From Auanema rhodensis (lineage: Eukaryota; Nematoda; Chromadorea; Rhabditida; Rhabditidae): a stretch of 64,000 nt of DNA. Shown piece after piece: positions 23,909 to 37,977 of the stretch. The notes under the pieces are model-generated. The model was given only the letters and a program-made list of their open reading frames with translations, was not told where the DNA came from and did not search any database. How positions within the stretch are numbered: the stretch's first letter is position 1; every line of letters starts with the position of its first letter. A program made the position numbers and the translations under genes. The stretch lies in assembly GCA_964057225.1 (NCBI GenBank), contig OZ059897.1, positions 17,236,001 through 17,300,000 of the forward strand, in the 5' to 3' direction.

Positions 23909-26194
23909 GTTACCATGCATCAATATCAATAAAAATTTGTATTCAGACTAATATGGACATGGGGAATCTAATTTTAAAAACCGCATCTCTTTATCTTTCA
24001 CGGGAAGCGAGTTTCATACCAAGTGCACATCACGTGTACATTTAATTAGCATAAATTAAAGTTCACGTAAATTTCAAAATCATGGTTACCATGCACCAAT
24101 ATCAATAAAAATTTGTTTTCAGAATAATATGGACATGGGGAATCTAATTTTGAAAACCGCATCTCTTCATCTTTCACGGGAAGCGAGTTACATACCAAGT
24201 ACACATCACGTGTACATTTAATTAGCATAAATTAAAGTTCACGTAAATTTCAAAGTCATGGTTACCATGCACCAATATCAATAAAAAATTGTTTTTAGAC
24301 TAAGATGGACATGGGGAATCTAATTTTGAAAACCGCATCTTTTCATCTTTCACGGGAAGCGAGTTACATACCGAGTGCACATCGCGTGTACATTTAATTA
24401 GCATAAATTAAAGTTCACGTAAATTTCAAAGTCATGGTTACCATGCATCAATATCAATAAAATATTGTTTTTAGACTAATATGGACTCGGGGATTCTAAT
24501 TTTGAAAACCGCATCTCTTTATCTTTCACGGGAAGCGAGTTTCATACCAAGTGCACATCACGTGTACATTTAATTAGCATAAATTAAAGTTCACGTAAAT
24601 TTCAAAGTCATGGTTACCATGCACCAATATCAATGAAAATTTCTTTTTAGACTAATATGGACTTGGGGAATCTAATTTTGAAAACCGCATCTCTTTATCT
24701 TTCACGGGAAGCGAGTTTCATACCAAGTGCACATCACGTGTACATTTAATTAGCATAAATTGAAGTTCACGTAAATTTAAAATCATGGTTACCATGCACC
24801 AATATCAATAAAAATTTGTTTTTAGACTAATATGGACATGGGGAATCTAATTTTGAAAACCGCATCTCTTTATCTTTCACGGGAAGCGAGTTACATACCG
24901 AGTGCACATCACGTGTACATTTAATTAGCATAAATTAAAGTTCACGTAAATTTCAAAGTCATGGTTACCATGCATCAATATCAATAAAAATTTGTATTCA
25001 GACTAATATGGACATGGGGAATCTAATTTTAAAAACCGCATCTCTTTATCTTTCACGGGAAGCGAGTTTCATACCAAGTGCACATCACGTGTACATTTAA
25101 TTAGCATAAATTAAAGTTCACGTAAATTTCAAAATCATGGTTACCATGCACCAATATCAATAAAAATTTGTTTTCAGAATAATATGGACATGGGGAATCT
25201 AATTTTGAAAACCGCATCTCTTCATCTTTCACGGGAAGCGAGTTACATACCAAGTACACATCACGTGTACATTTAATTAGCATAAATTAAAGTTCACGTA
25301 AATTTCAAAGTCATGGTTACCATGCACCAATATCAATAAAAAATTGTTTTTAGACTAAGATGGACATGGGGAATCTAATTTTGAAAACCGCATCTTTTCA
25401 TCTTTCACGGGAAGCGAGTTACATACCGAGTGCACATCGCGTGTACATTTAATTAGCATAAATTAAAGTTCACGTAAATTTCAAAGTCATGGTTACCATG
25501 CATCAATATCAATAAAATATTGTTTTTAGACTAATATGGACTCGGGGATTCTAATTTTGAAAACCGCATCTCTTTATCTTTCACGGGAAGCGAGTTTCAT
25601 ACCAAGTGCACATCACGTGTACATTTAATTAGCATAAATTAAAGTTCACGTAAATTTCAAAGTCATGGTTACCATGCACCAATATCAATGAAAATTTCTT
25701 TTTAGACTAATATGGACTTGGGGAATCTAATTTTGAAAACCGCATCTCTTTATCTTTCACGGGAAGCGAGTTTCATACCAAGTGCACATCACGTGTACAT
25801 TTAATTAGCATAAATTGAAGTTCACGTAAATTTAAAATCATGGTTACCATGCACCAATATCAATAAAAATTTGTTTTTAGACTAATATAGACATGGGGAA
25901 TCTAATTTTGAAAACCGCATCTCTTTATCTTTCACGGGAAGCGAGTTACATACCGAGTGCACATCACGTGTACATTTAATTAGCATAAATTAAAGTTCAC
26001 GTAAATTTCAAAGTCATGGTTACCATGCACCAATATGAATAAGAATTTGTTTTTAGACTAATGTGGACATGGGGAATCTAATTTTGAAAACCGCATCTCT
26101 TTATCTTTCACGGGACGCGAGTTTCATACCAAGTGCACATCACGTGTACATTTAATTAGCATAAATTAAAGTTCACGTAAATTTCAAAGTCATG
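23909..26194. repeat. Bg core + Ba core + single G (13 monomers, 2286 bp)
   Basis: Bg core 23909-24963, Ba core 24964-26018, then only the G monomer (26019-26194) of the usual M-D-F-H-D-G extension. Five monomers have been lost exactly at monomer register. The G monomer keeps cgggacgcgag, identifying it as the last member of the extension and not a foreign G. Confidence 0.85.
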
Positions 26195-27073
26195 GTTACC
26201 ATGCATCAATATCAATAAAAATTTGTATTCAGACTAATATGGACATGGGGAATCTAATTTTAAAAACCGCATCTCTTTATCTTTCACGGGAAGCGAGTTT
26301 CATACCAAGTGCACATCACGTGTACATTTAATTAGCATAAATTAAAGTTCACGTAAATTTCAAAATCATGGTTACCATGCACCAATATCAATAAAAATTT
26401 GTTTTCAGAATAATATGGACATGGGGAATCTAATTTTGAAAACCGCATCTCTTCATCTTTCACGGGAAGCGAGTTACATACCAAGTACACATCACGTGTA
26501 CATTTAATTAGCATAAATTAAAGTTCACGTAAATTTCAAAGTCATGGTTACCATGCACCAATATCAATAAAAAATTGTTTTTAGACTAAGATGGACATGG
26601 GGAATCTAATTTTGAAAACCGCATCTTTTCATCTTTCACGGGAAGCGAGTTACATACCGAGTGCACATCGCGTGTACATTTAATTAGCATAAATTAAAGT
26701 TCACGTAAATTTCAAAGTCATGGTTACCATGCATCAATATCAATAAAATATTGTTTTTAGACTAATATGGACTCGGGGATTCTAATTTTGAAAACCGCAT
26801 CTCTTTATCTTTCACGGGAAGCGAGTTTCATACCAAGTGCACATCACGTGTACATTTAATTAGCATAAATTAAAGTTCACGTAAATTTCAAAGTCATGGT
26901 TACCATGCACCAATATCAATGAAAATTTCTTTTTAGACTAATATGGACTTGGGGAATCTAATTTTGAAAACCGCATCTCTTTATCTTTCACGGGAAGCGA
27001 GTTTCATACCAAGTGCACATCACGTGTACATTTAATTAGCATAAATTGAAGTTCACGTAAATTTAAAATCATG

Positions 27074-27249
27074 GTTACCATGCACCAATATCAATAAAAA
27101 TTTGTTTTTAGACTAATATGGACATGGGGAATCTAATTTTGAAAACCGCATCTCTTTATCTTTCACGGGAAGCGAGTTACATACCGAGTGCACATCACGT
27201 GTACATTTAATTAGCATAAATTAAAGTTCACGTAAATTTCAAAGTCATG
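27074..27249 (+). repeat. Reference monomer (type Bg), 176 bp, with motif map
   Basis: A convenient exemplar close to the array majority. In monomer coordinates: 1-9 is the right half of the junction palindrome, 22-37 an A-tract/T-tract stretch, 40-60 the most variable diagnostic part (gactaatatgg then acatgggg), 62-74 aattttgaaaacc, 91-101 cacgggaagcg, 115-120 gtgcac, 123-128 cacgtg, 127-132 tgtaca, 133-155 an A+T-rich run, 154-160 ttcacgt, and 173-176 the left half of the next palindrome. There are about five CpG sites per monomer. The phase chosen (starting at gttacc) is arbitrary; the biological phase is unknown. Confidence 0.9.
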
Positions 27250-29008
27250 GTTACCATGCATCAATATCAATAAAAATTTGTATTCAGACTAATATGGACA
27301 TGGGGAATCTAATTTTAAAAACCGCATCTCTTTATCTTTCACGGGAAGCGAGTTTCATACCAAGTGCACATCACGTGTACATTTAATTAGCATAAATTAA
27401 AGTTCACGTAAATTTCAAAATCATGGTTACCATGCACCAATATCAATAAAAATTTGTTTTCAGAATAATATGGACATGGGGAATCTAATTTTGAAAACCG
27501 CATCTCTTCATCTTTCACGGGAAGCGAGTTACATACCAAGTACACATCACGTGTACATTTAATTAGCATAAATTAAAGTTCACGTAAATTTCAAAGTCAT
27601 GGTTACCATGCACCAATATCAATAAAAAATTGTTTTTAGACTAAGATGGACATGGGGAATCTAATTTTGAAAACCGCATCTTTTCATCTTTCACGGGAAG
27701 CGAGTTACATACCGAGTGCACATCGCGTGTACATTTAATTAGCATAAATTAAAGTTCACGTAAATTTCAAAGTCATGGTTACCATGCATCTATATCAATA
27801 AAATATTGTTTTTAGACTAATATGGACTCGGGGATTCTAATTTTGAAAACCGCATCTCTTTATCTTTCACGGGAAGCGAGTTTCATACCAAGTGCACATC
27901 ACGTGTACATTTAATTAGCATAAATTAAAGTTCACGTAAATTTCAAAGTCATGGTTACCATGCACCAATATCAATGAAAATTTCTTTTTAGACTAATATG
28001 GACTTGGGGAATCTAATTTTGAAAACCGCATCTCTTTATCTTTCACGGGAAGCGAGTTTCATACCAAGTGCACATCACGTGTACATTTAATTAGCATAAA
28101 TTGAAGTTCACGTAAATTTAAAATCATGGTTACCATGCACCAATATCAATAAAAATTTGTTTTTAGACTAATATAGACATGGGGAATCTAATTTTGAAAA
28201 CCGCATCTCTTTATCTTTCACGGGAAGCGAGTTACATACCGAGTGCACATCACGTGTACATTTAATTAGCATAAATTAAAGTTCACGTAAATTTCAAAGT
28301 CATGGTTACCATGCACCAATATCAATGAAAATTTGTTTTTAGACTAATATGGACATGGGGAATCTAATTTTAAAAACCGCATCTCTTTATCTTTCACGGG
28401 AAGCGAGTTATATACCAAGGGCACATCACGTGTACATTTAATTAGCATAAATTAAAGTTCACGTAAATTTCAAAGTCATGGTTACCATGCACCAATATCA
28501 ATAAAAATTTGTTTTCAGACTAATATGGACATGGGGAATCTAATTTTGAAAACCGCATCTCTTCATCTTTCACGGGAAGCGAGTTACATACCAAGTACAC
28601 ATCGCGTGTACATTTAATTAGCATAAATTGAAGTTCACGTGAATTTCAAAGTCATGGTTACCATGCACCAATATGAATAAAAATTTGTTTTTAGACTAAT
28701 GTGGACATGGGAAATCTAATTTTGAAAACCGCATCTCTTTATCTTTCACGGGAAGCGAGATACATACCGAGTGCACATCGCGTGTACATTTAATTAGCAT
28801 AAATTAAAGTTCACGTAAATTTCAAAGTCATGGTTGCCATGCACCAATATCAATAAAAATTTGGTTTTAGACTAATATGGATATGGGGAATCTAATTGTG
28901 AAAACCGCATCTCTTTATCTTTCACGGGAAGCGAGTTTCATACCAAGTGCACATCACGTGTACATTTAATTAGCATAAATTAAAGTTCACGTAAATTTCA
29001 AAATCATG

Positions 29009-29183
29009 GTTACCATGCACCAATATGAATAAAAATTTGTTTTTAGACTAATGTGGACTTGGGGAATCTAATTTTGAAAACCGCATCTCTTTATCTTTCA
29101 CGGGAAGCGAGTTTCATACCAAGTGCACATCACGTGTACATTTAATTAGCATAAATTGAAGTTCACGTAAATTTAAAATCATG
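29009..29183. repeat. Hybrid monomer F/C
   Basis: F head (gaataaaaatttg, actaatgtgg), then acttggggaatc and a C-type tail with the short tttaaaatcat end, giving 175 bp. It replaces the D-G end of the extension and restores a Bg monomer next. Confidence 0.77.
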
Positions 29184-29359
29184 GTTACCATGCACCAATA
29201 TCAATAAAAATTTGTTTTTAGACTAATATGGACATGGGGAATCTAATTTTGAAAACCGCATCTCTTTATCTTTCACGGGAAGCGAGTTACATACCGAGTG
29301 CACATCACGTGTACATTTAATTAGCATAAATTAAAGTTCACGTAAATTTCAAAGTCATG

Positions 29360-32300
29360 GTTACCATGCATCAATATCAATAAAAATTTGTATTCAGACT
29401 AATATGGACATGGGGAATCTAATTTTAAAAACCGCATCTCTTTATCTTTCACGGGAAGCGAGTTTCATACCAAGTGCACATCACGTGTACATTTAATTAG
29501 CATAAATTAAAGTTCACGTAAATTTCAAAATCATGGTTACCATGCACCAATATCAATAAAAATTTGTTTTCAGAATAATATGGACATGGGGAATCTAATT
29601 TTGAAAACCGCATCTCTTCATCTTTCACGGGAAGCGAGTTACATACCAAGTACACATCACGTGTACATTTAATTAGCATAAATTAAAGTTCACGTAAATT
29701 TCAAAGTCATGGTTACCATGCACCAATATCAATAAAAAATTGTTTTTAGACTAAGATGGACATGGGGAATCTAATTTTGAAAACCGCATCTTTTCATCTT
29801 TCACGGGAAGCGAGTTACATACCGAGTGCACATCGCGTGTACATTTAATTAGCATAAATTAAAGTTCACGTAAATTTCAAAGTCATGGTTACCATGCATC
29901 AATATCAATAAAATATTGTTTTTAGACTAATATGGACTCGGGGATTCTAATTTTGAAAACCGCATCTCTTTATCTTTCACGGGAAGCGAGTTTCATACCA
30001 AGTGCACATCACGTGTACATTTAATTAGCATAAATTAAAGTTCACGTAAATTTCAAAGTCATGGTTACCATGCACCAATATCAATGAAAATTTCTTTTTA
30101 GACTAATATGGACTTGGGGAATCTAATTTTGAAAACCGCATCTCTTTATCTTTCACGGGAAGCGAGTTTCATACCAAGTGCACATCACGTGTACATTTAA
30201 TTAGCATAAATTGAAGTTCACGTAAATTTAAAATCATGGTTACCATGCACCAATATCAATAAAAATTTGTTTTTAGACTAATATAGACATGGGGAATCTA
30301 ATTTTGAAAACCGCATCTCTTTATCTTTCACGGGAAGCGAGTTACATACCGAGTGCACATCACGTGTACATTTAATTAGCATAAATTAAAGTTCACGTAA
30401 ATTTCAAAGTCATGGTTACCATGCACCAATATCAATGAAAATTTGTTTTTAGACTAATATGGACATGGGGAATCTAATTTTAAAAACCGCATCTCTTTAT
30501 CTTTCACGGGAAGCGAGTTATATACCAAGGGCACATCACGTGTACATTTAATTAGCATAAATTAAAGTTCACGTAAATTTCAAAGTCATGGTTACCATGC
30601 ACCAATATCAATAAAAATTTGTTTTCAGACTAATATGGACATGGGGAATCTAATTTTGAAAACCGCATCTCTTCATCTTTCACGGGAAGCGAGTTACATA
30701 CCAAGTACACATCGCGTGTACATTTAATTAGCATAAATTGAAGTTCACGTGAATTTCAAAGTCATGGTTACCATGCACCAATATGAATAAAAATTTGTTT
30801 TTAGACTAATGTGGACATGGGAAATCTAATTTTGAAAACCGCATCTCTTTATCTTTCACGGGAAGCGAGATACATACCGAGTGCACATCGCGTGTACATT
30901 TAATTAGCATAAATTAAAGTTCACGTAAATTTCAAAGTCATGGTTGCCATGCACCAATATCAATAAAAATTTGGTTTTAGACTAATATGGATATGGGGAA
31001 TCTAATTGTGAAAACCGCATCTCTTTATCTTTCACGGGAAGCGAGTTTCATACCAAGTGCACATCACGTGTACATTTAATTAGCATAAATTAAAGTTCAC
31101 GTAAATTTCAAAATCATGGTTACCATGCACCAATATCAATAAAAATTTGTTTTCAGACTAATATGGACATGGGGAATCTAATTTTGAAAACCGCATCTCT
31201 TCATCTTTCACGGGAAGCGAGTTACATACCAAGTACACATCGCGTGTACATTTTATTAGCATAAATTGAAGTTCACGTGAATTTCAAAGTCATGGTTACC
31301 ATGCACCAATATGAATAAGAATTTGTTTTTAGACTAATGTGGACATGGGGAATCTAATTTTGAAAACCGCATCTCTTTATCTTTCACGGGACGCGAGTTT
31401 CATACCAAGTGCACATCACGTGTACATTTAATTAGCATAAATTAAAGTTCACGTAAATTTCAAAGTCATGGTTACCATGCACCAATATTAATAAAATATT
31501 GTTTTTAGACTAATATGGACTTGGGGAATCTAATTTTGAAAACCGCATCTCTTTATCTTTCACGGGAAGCGAGTTTCATACCAAGTGCACATCACGTGTA
31601 CATTTAATTAGCATAAATTAAAGTTCACGTAAATTTCGAAGTCATGGTTACCATGCACTAATATCAATGAAAATTTGGTTTTAGACTAATATGGACATGG
31701 GGAATCTAATTTTGAAAACCGCATCTTTTCATCTTTCACGGGAAGCGAGTTACATACCGAGTGCACATCGCGTGTACATTTAATTAGCATAAATTAAAGT
31801 TCACGTAAATTTCAAAGTCATGGTTACCATGCATCAATATCAATAAAATATTGTTTTTAGACTAATATGGACTCGGGGATTCTAATTTTGAAAACCGCAT
31901 CTCTTTATCTTTCACGGGAAGCGAGTTTCATACCAAGTGCACATCACGTGTACATTTAATTAGCATAAATTAAAGTTCACGTAAATTTCAAAGTCATGGT
32001 TACCATGCACCAATATCAATGAAAATTTCTTTTTAGACTAATATGGACTTGGGGAATCTAATTTTGAAAACCGCATCTCTTTATCTTTCACGGGAAGCGA
32101 GTTTCATACCAAGTGCACATCACGTGTACATTTAATTAGCATAAATTGAAGTTCACGTAAATTTAAAATCATGGTTACCATGCACCAATATCAATAAAAA
32201 TTTGTTTTTAGACTAATATGGACATGGGGAATCTAATTTTGAAAACCGCATCTCTTTATCTTTCACGGGAAGCAAGTTACATACCGAGTGCACATCACGT

Positions 32301-33580
32301 GTACATTTAAATAGCATAAATTAAAGTTCACGTAAATTTCAAAGTCATGGTTACCATGCACCAATATCAATGAAAATTTGTTTTTAGACTAATATGGACA
32401 TGGGGAATCTAATTTTAAAAACCGCATCTCTTTATCTTTCACGGGAAGCTAGTTTCATACAAGTGCACATCACGTGTACATTTAATTAGAATAAATTGAA
32501 GTTCACGTAAATTTCAAAGTCATGGTTACCATGCACCAATATCAATAAAAAATTGTTTTTAGACTAAGATGGACATAGGGAATCTAATTTTGAAAACCGC
32601 ATCTCTTTATCTTTCACGGGAAGCGAGTTACATACCAAGGGCACATCACGTGTACATTTAATTAGCATAAATTGAAGTTCACGTAAATTTCAAAGTCATG
32701 GTTACCATGCATCAATATCAATAAAATATTGTTTTTAGACTAATATGGACATGGGGAATCTAATTTTGAAAACCGCATCTCTTTATCTTTCATGGGAAGC
32801 GAGTTACATACCGAGTGCTCATCACGTGTACATTTAATTAGCATAAATTAAAGTTCACGTAAATTTCAAAGTCATGGTTACCATGCATCAATATCAATAA
32901 AAATTTGGTTTTAGACTAATATGGATATGGGGAATCTAATTGTGAAAACCGCATCTCTTTATCTTTCACGGGAAGCGAGTTTCATACCAAGTGCACATCA
33001 CGTGTACATTTAATTAGCATAAATTAAAGTTCACGTAAATTTCAAAATCATGGTTACCATGCACCAATATCAATAAAAATTTGTTTTCAGACTAATATGG
33101 ACATGGGGAATCTAATTTTGAAAACCGCATCTCTTCATCTTTCACGGGAAGCGAGTTACATACCAAGTACACATCGCGTGTACATTTTATTAGCATAAAT
33201 TGAAGTTCACGTAAATTTCAAAGTCATGGTTACCATGCATCAATATCAATAAAATATTGTTTTTAGACTAATATGGACTTGGGGAATCTAATTTTGAGAA
33301 CCGCATCTCTTTATCTTTCACGGGGAGCGAGTATCATACCAAGTGCACATCACGTGTACATTTAATTAGCATAAATTAAAGTTCACGTAAATTTCAAAAT
33401 CATGGTTACCATGCACCAATATCAATAAAAATTTGTTTTTAGACTAATATGGATATGGGGAATCTAATTTTGAAAACCGCATCTCTTCATCTTTCACGGG
33501 AAGCGAGTTACATACCAAGTACACATCACGTGTAAATTTAATTAGCATAAATTAAAGTTCACGTAAATTTCAAAGTCATG
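29360..33580. repeat. 24-monomer superunit (4221 bp)
   Basis: K E L A' C Ba, M D F H D G, I J A' C Bg M L A H D A B. This is the longest single non-duplicated series in domain II. The 35-monomer stretch 14586-20742 reads as the same series expanded by the 10-monomer tandem duplication and by a doubled A-H pair. The M at 32350 has the change gggaagctag, and its tail reads attagaataaattg. Confidence 0.82.
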
Positions 33581-35866
33581 GTTACCATGCATCAATATCA
33601 ATAAAAATTTGTATTCAGACTAATATGGACATGGGGAATCTAATTTTAAAAACCGCATCTCTTTATCTTTCACGGGAAGCGAGTTTCATACCAAGTGCAC
33701 ATCACGTGTACATTTAATTAGCATAAATTAAAGTTCACGTAAATTTCAAAATCATGGTTACCATGCACCAATATCAATAAAAATTTGTTTTCAGAATAAT
33801 ATGGACATGGGGAATCTAATTTTGAAAACCGCATCTCTTCATCTTTCACGGGAAGCGAGTTACATACCAAGTACACATCACGTGTACATTTAATTAGCAT
33901 AAATTAAAGTTCACGTAAATTTCAAAGTCATGGTTACCATGCACCAATATCAATAAAAAATTGTTTTTAGACTAAGATGGACATGGGGAATCTAATTTTG
34001 AAAACCGCATCTTTTCATCTTTCACGGGAAGCGAGTTACATACCGAGTGCACATCGCGTGTACATTTAATTAGCATAAATTAAAGTTCACGTAAATTTCA
34101 AAGTCATGGTTACCATGCATCAATATCAATAAAATATTGTTTTTAGACTAATATGGACTCGGGGATTCTAATTTTGAAAACCGCATCTCTTTATCTTTCA
34201 CGGGAAGCGAGTTTCATACCAAGTGCACATCACGTGTACATTTAATTAGCATAAATTAAAGTTCACGTAAATTTCAAAGTCATGGTTACCATGCACCAAT
34301 ATCAATGAAAATTTCTTTTTAGACTAATATGGACTTGGGGAATCTAATTTTGAAAACCGCATCTCTTTATCTTTCACGGGAAGCGAGTTTCATACCAAGT
34401 GCACATCACGTGTACATTTAATTAGCATAAATTGAAGTTCACGTAAATTTAAAATCATGGTTACCATGCACCAATATCAATAAAAATTTGTTTTTAGACT
34501 AATATGGACATGGGGAATCTAATTTTGAAAACCGCATCTCTTTATCTTTCGCGGGAAGCGAGTTACATACCGAGTGCACATCACGTGTACATTTAATTAG
34601 CATAAATTAAAGTTCACGTAAATTTCAAAGTCATGGTTACCATGCATCAATATCAATAAAAATTTGTATTCAGACTAATATGGACATGGGGAATCTAATT
34701 TTAAAAACCGCATCTCTTTATCTTTCACGGGAAGCGAGTTTCATACCAAGTGCACATCACGTGTACATTTAATTAGCATAAATTAAAGTTCACGTAAATT
34801 TCAAAATCATGGTTACCATGCACCAATATCAATAAAAATTTGTTTTCAGAATAATATGGACATGGGGAATCTAATTTTGAAAACCGCATCTCTTCATCTT
34901 TCACGGGAAGCGAGTTACATACCAAGTACACATCACGTGTACATTTAATTAGCATAAATTAAAGTTCACGTAAATTTCAAAGTCATGGTTACCATGCACC
35001 AATATCAATAAAAAATTGTTTTTAGACTAAGATGGACATGGGTAATCTAATTTTGAAAACCGCATCTTTTCATCTTTCACGGGAAGCGAGTTACATACCG
35101 AGTGCACATCGCGTGTACATTTAATTAGCATAAATTAAAGTTCACGTAAATTTCAAAGTCATGGTTACCATGCATCAATATCAATAAAATATTGTTTTTA
35201 GACTAATATGGACTCGGGGATTCTAATTTTGAAAACCGCATCTCTTTATCTTTCACGGGAAGCGAGTTTCATACCAAGTGCACATCACGTGTACATTTAA
35301 TTAGCATAAATTAAAGTTCACGTAAATTTCAAAGTCATGGTTACCATGCACCAATATCAATGAAAATTTCTTTTTAGACTAATATGGACTTGGGGAATCT
35401 AATTTTGAAAACCGCATCTCTTTATCTTTCACGGGAAGCGAGTTTCATACCAAGTGCACATCACGTGTACATTTAATTAGCATAAATTGAAGTTCACGTA
35501 AATTTAAAATCATGGTTACCATGCACCAATATCAATAAAAATTTGTTTTTAGACTAATATAGACATGGGGAATCTAATTTTGAAAACCGCATCTCTTTAT
35601 CTTTCACGGGAAGCGAGTTACATACCGAGTGCACATCACGTGTACATTTAATTAGCATAAATTAAAGTTCACGTAAATTTCAAAGTCATGGTTACCATGC
35701 ACCAATATCAATGAAAATTTGTTTTTAGACTAATATGGACATGGGGAATCTAATTTTAAAAACCGCATCTCTTTATCTTTCACGGGAAGCGAGTTATATA
35801 CCAAGGGCACATCACGTGTACATTTAATTAGCATAAATTAAAGTTCACGTAAATTTCAAAGTCATG
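32525..35866. repeat. Shortened third copy of the domain II segment
   Basis: Order L A H D A B, K E L A' C Bg, K E L A' C Ba, M. Compared with 12124 and 19335, one A-H pair (352 bp) is missing: the catgggaag monomer occurs once here and twice there. Private changes include gacataggg at 32571, cggggagcgag in A at about 33322, tttcgcggg at about 34549, and gggtaatc at about 35040. These suggest an older or independently diverged copy. Confidence 0.8.
33581..35690. repeat. Bg core + Ba core pair (12 monomers, 2110 bp)
   Basis: Bg core 33581-34635 and Ba core 34636-35690, the last complete pair in domain II. The order Bg then Ba is the same as in every other pair. Confidence 0.86.
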
Positions 35867-36746
35867 GTTACCATGCACCAATATCAATGAAAATTTGTTT
35901 TTAGACTAATATAGACATGGGGAATCTAATTTTGAAAACCGCATCTCTTTATCTTTCACGGGAAGCGAGTTACATACCGAGTGCACATCACGTGTACATT
36001 TAATTAGCATAAATTAAAGTTCACGTAAATTTCAAAGTCATGGTTACCATGCACCAATATCAATGAAAATTTGTTTTTAGACTAATATAGACATGGGGAA
36101 TCTAATTTTGAAAACCGCATCTCTTTATCTTTCACGGGAAGCGAGTTATATACCAAGGGCACATCACGTGTACATTTAATTAGCATAAATTGAAGTTCAC
36201 GTAAATTTCAAAGTCATGGTTGCCATGCACCAATATCAATAAAAATTTGGTTTTAGACCAATATGGATATGGGGAATCTAATTCTGAAAACCGCATCTCT
36301 TTATCTTTCACGGGAAGCGAGTTTCATACCAAGTGCACATCACGTGTACATTTAATTAGCATAAATTAAAGTTCACGTAAATTTCAAAGTCATGGTTACC
36401 ATGCACCAATATCAATAAAATATTGTTTTTAGACTAATATGGACTTGGGGAATCTAATTTTGAAAACCGCATCTCTTTATCTTTCACGGGAAGCGAGTTT
36501 CATACCAAGTGCACATCACGTGTACATTTAATTAGCATAAATTAAAGTTCACGTAAATTTCGAAGTCATGGTTACCATGCACTAATATCAATGAAAATTT
36601 GGTTTTAGACTAATATGGATATGGGGAATCTAATTTTGAAAACCGCATCTCTTTATCTTTCACGTGAAGCGAGTTACATACCAAGTGCACATCACGTGTA
36701 CATTTAATTAGCATAAATTATAGTTCACGTAAATTTCGAAGTCATG
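35691..36746. repeat. Mosaic end of domain II: M, M/Ba, M/Ba/M, H, A, J
   Basis: Three consecutive M-headed monomers. The first is a normal M (taaaaacc, gagttatatacc). The second (35867) has atagacatgg and an ordinary ccgagtgcac tail, as in Ba. The third (36043) has atagacatgg but ends gagttatatacc and aagggcac, as in M. They are followed by the first H with c at position 66 (attctgaaaac, 36219), which marks the switch to domain III. Confidence 0.75.
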
Positions 36747-36922
36747 GTTACCATGCACTAATATCAATGAAAATTTGTATTCAGACTAATATGGACATGG
36801 GGAATCTAATTTTAAAAACCGCATCTCTTTATCTTTCACGGGAAGCGAGTTTCATACCAAGTGCACATCACGTGTACATTTAATTAGCATAAATTAAAGT
36901 TCACGTAAATTTCAAAATCATG
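36747..36922. repeat. Hybrid monomer J/K at the domain II to III boundary
   Basis: J head (actaatatcaatgaaaatttg) continues as K (tattcagac, taaaaacc, gtttcataccaag). It is the first monomer of domain III and joins the J monomers at 36571 to an E-L series. Confidence 0.75.
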
Positions 36923-37977
36923 GTTACCATGCACCAATATCAATAAAAATTTGTTTTCAGAATAATATGGACATGGGGAATCTAATTTTGAAAACCGCAT
37001 CTCTTCATCTTTCACGGGAAGCGAGTTACATACCAAGTACACATCACGTGTACATTTAATTAGCATAAATTAAAGTTCACGTAAATTTCAAAGTCATGGT
37101 TACCATGCACCAATATCAATAAAAAATTGTTTTTAGACTAAGATGGACATGGGGAATCTAATTTTGAAAACCGCAACTCTTTATCTTTCACGGGAAGCGA
37201 GTTACATACCAAGGGCACATCACGTGTACATTTAATTAGCATAAATTGAAGTTCACGTAAATTTCAAAGTCATGGTTACCATGCACCAATATCAATAAAA
37301 ATTTGTTTTTAGACTAATATAGACATGGGGAATCTAATTTTGAAAATCGCATCTCTTTATCTTTCACGGGAAGCGAGTTTCATACAAGTGCACATCACGT
37401 GTACATTTAATTAGCATAAATTGAAGTTCACGTGAATTTCAAAGTCATGGTTACCATGCACCAATATGAATAAGAATTTGTTTTAAGACTAATGTGGACA
37501 TGGGGAATCTAATTTTGAAAACCGCATCTCTTTATCTTTCACGGGAAGCGAGATACATACCGAGTGCACATCGCGTGTACATTTAATTAGCATAAATTAA
37601 AGTTCACGTAAATTTCAAAGTCATGGTTGCCATGCACCAATATCAATAAAAATTTGGTTTTAGACTAATATGGATATGGGGAATCTAATTCTGAAAACCG
37701 CATCTCTTTATCTTTCACGGGAAGCGAGTTTCATACCAAGTGCACATCACGTGTACATTCAATTAGCATAAATTAAAGTTCACGTAAATTTCAAAATCAT
37801 GGTTACCATGCACCAATATCAATAAAAATTTGTTTTCAGAATAATATGGACATGGGGAATCTAATTTTGAAAACCGCATCTCTTCATCTTTCACGGGAAG
37901 CGAGTTACATACCAAGTACACATCACGTGTACATTTAATTAGCATAAATTAAAGTTCACGTAAATTTTAAAGTCATG

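Larger units (their letters stand above)
26195..29359. repeat. 18-monomer unit: Bg core + Ba core + M-D-F-H-(F/C)-Bg (3165 bp)
   Basis: Bg core 26195-27249, Ba core 27250-28304, then M D F H. The expected D-G is replaced by a mosaic F/C monomer (29009-29183) and a Bg monomer. A private change, gcatctatatc, sits in A' at about 27786. The unit ends on Bg, so the next core (29360) again follows a Bg monomer. Confidence 0.85.
11597..36746. repeat. Domain II: 143 monomers built on the K-E-L-A'-C-B 6-mer
   Basis: Begins with the first actcggggattc (A') monomer. The 1055-bp six-monomer core K-E-L-A'-C-B occurs about eleven times. It is interspersed with M-D-F-H-D-G and I-J-A'-C-B-M-L-A-H-D-A-B series. 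H monomers here carry g at monomer position 66 (attgtgaaaac). This is the most regular part of the window, and long segments look identical by eye over kilobases. Confidence 0.87.
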
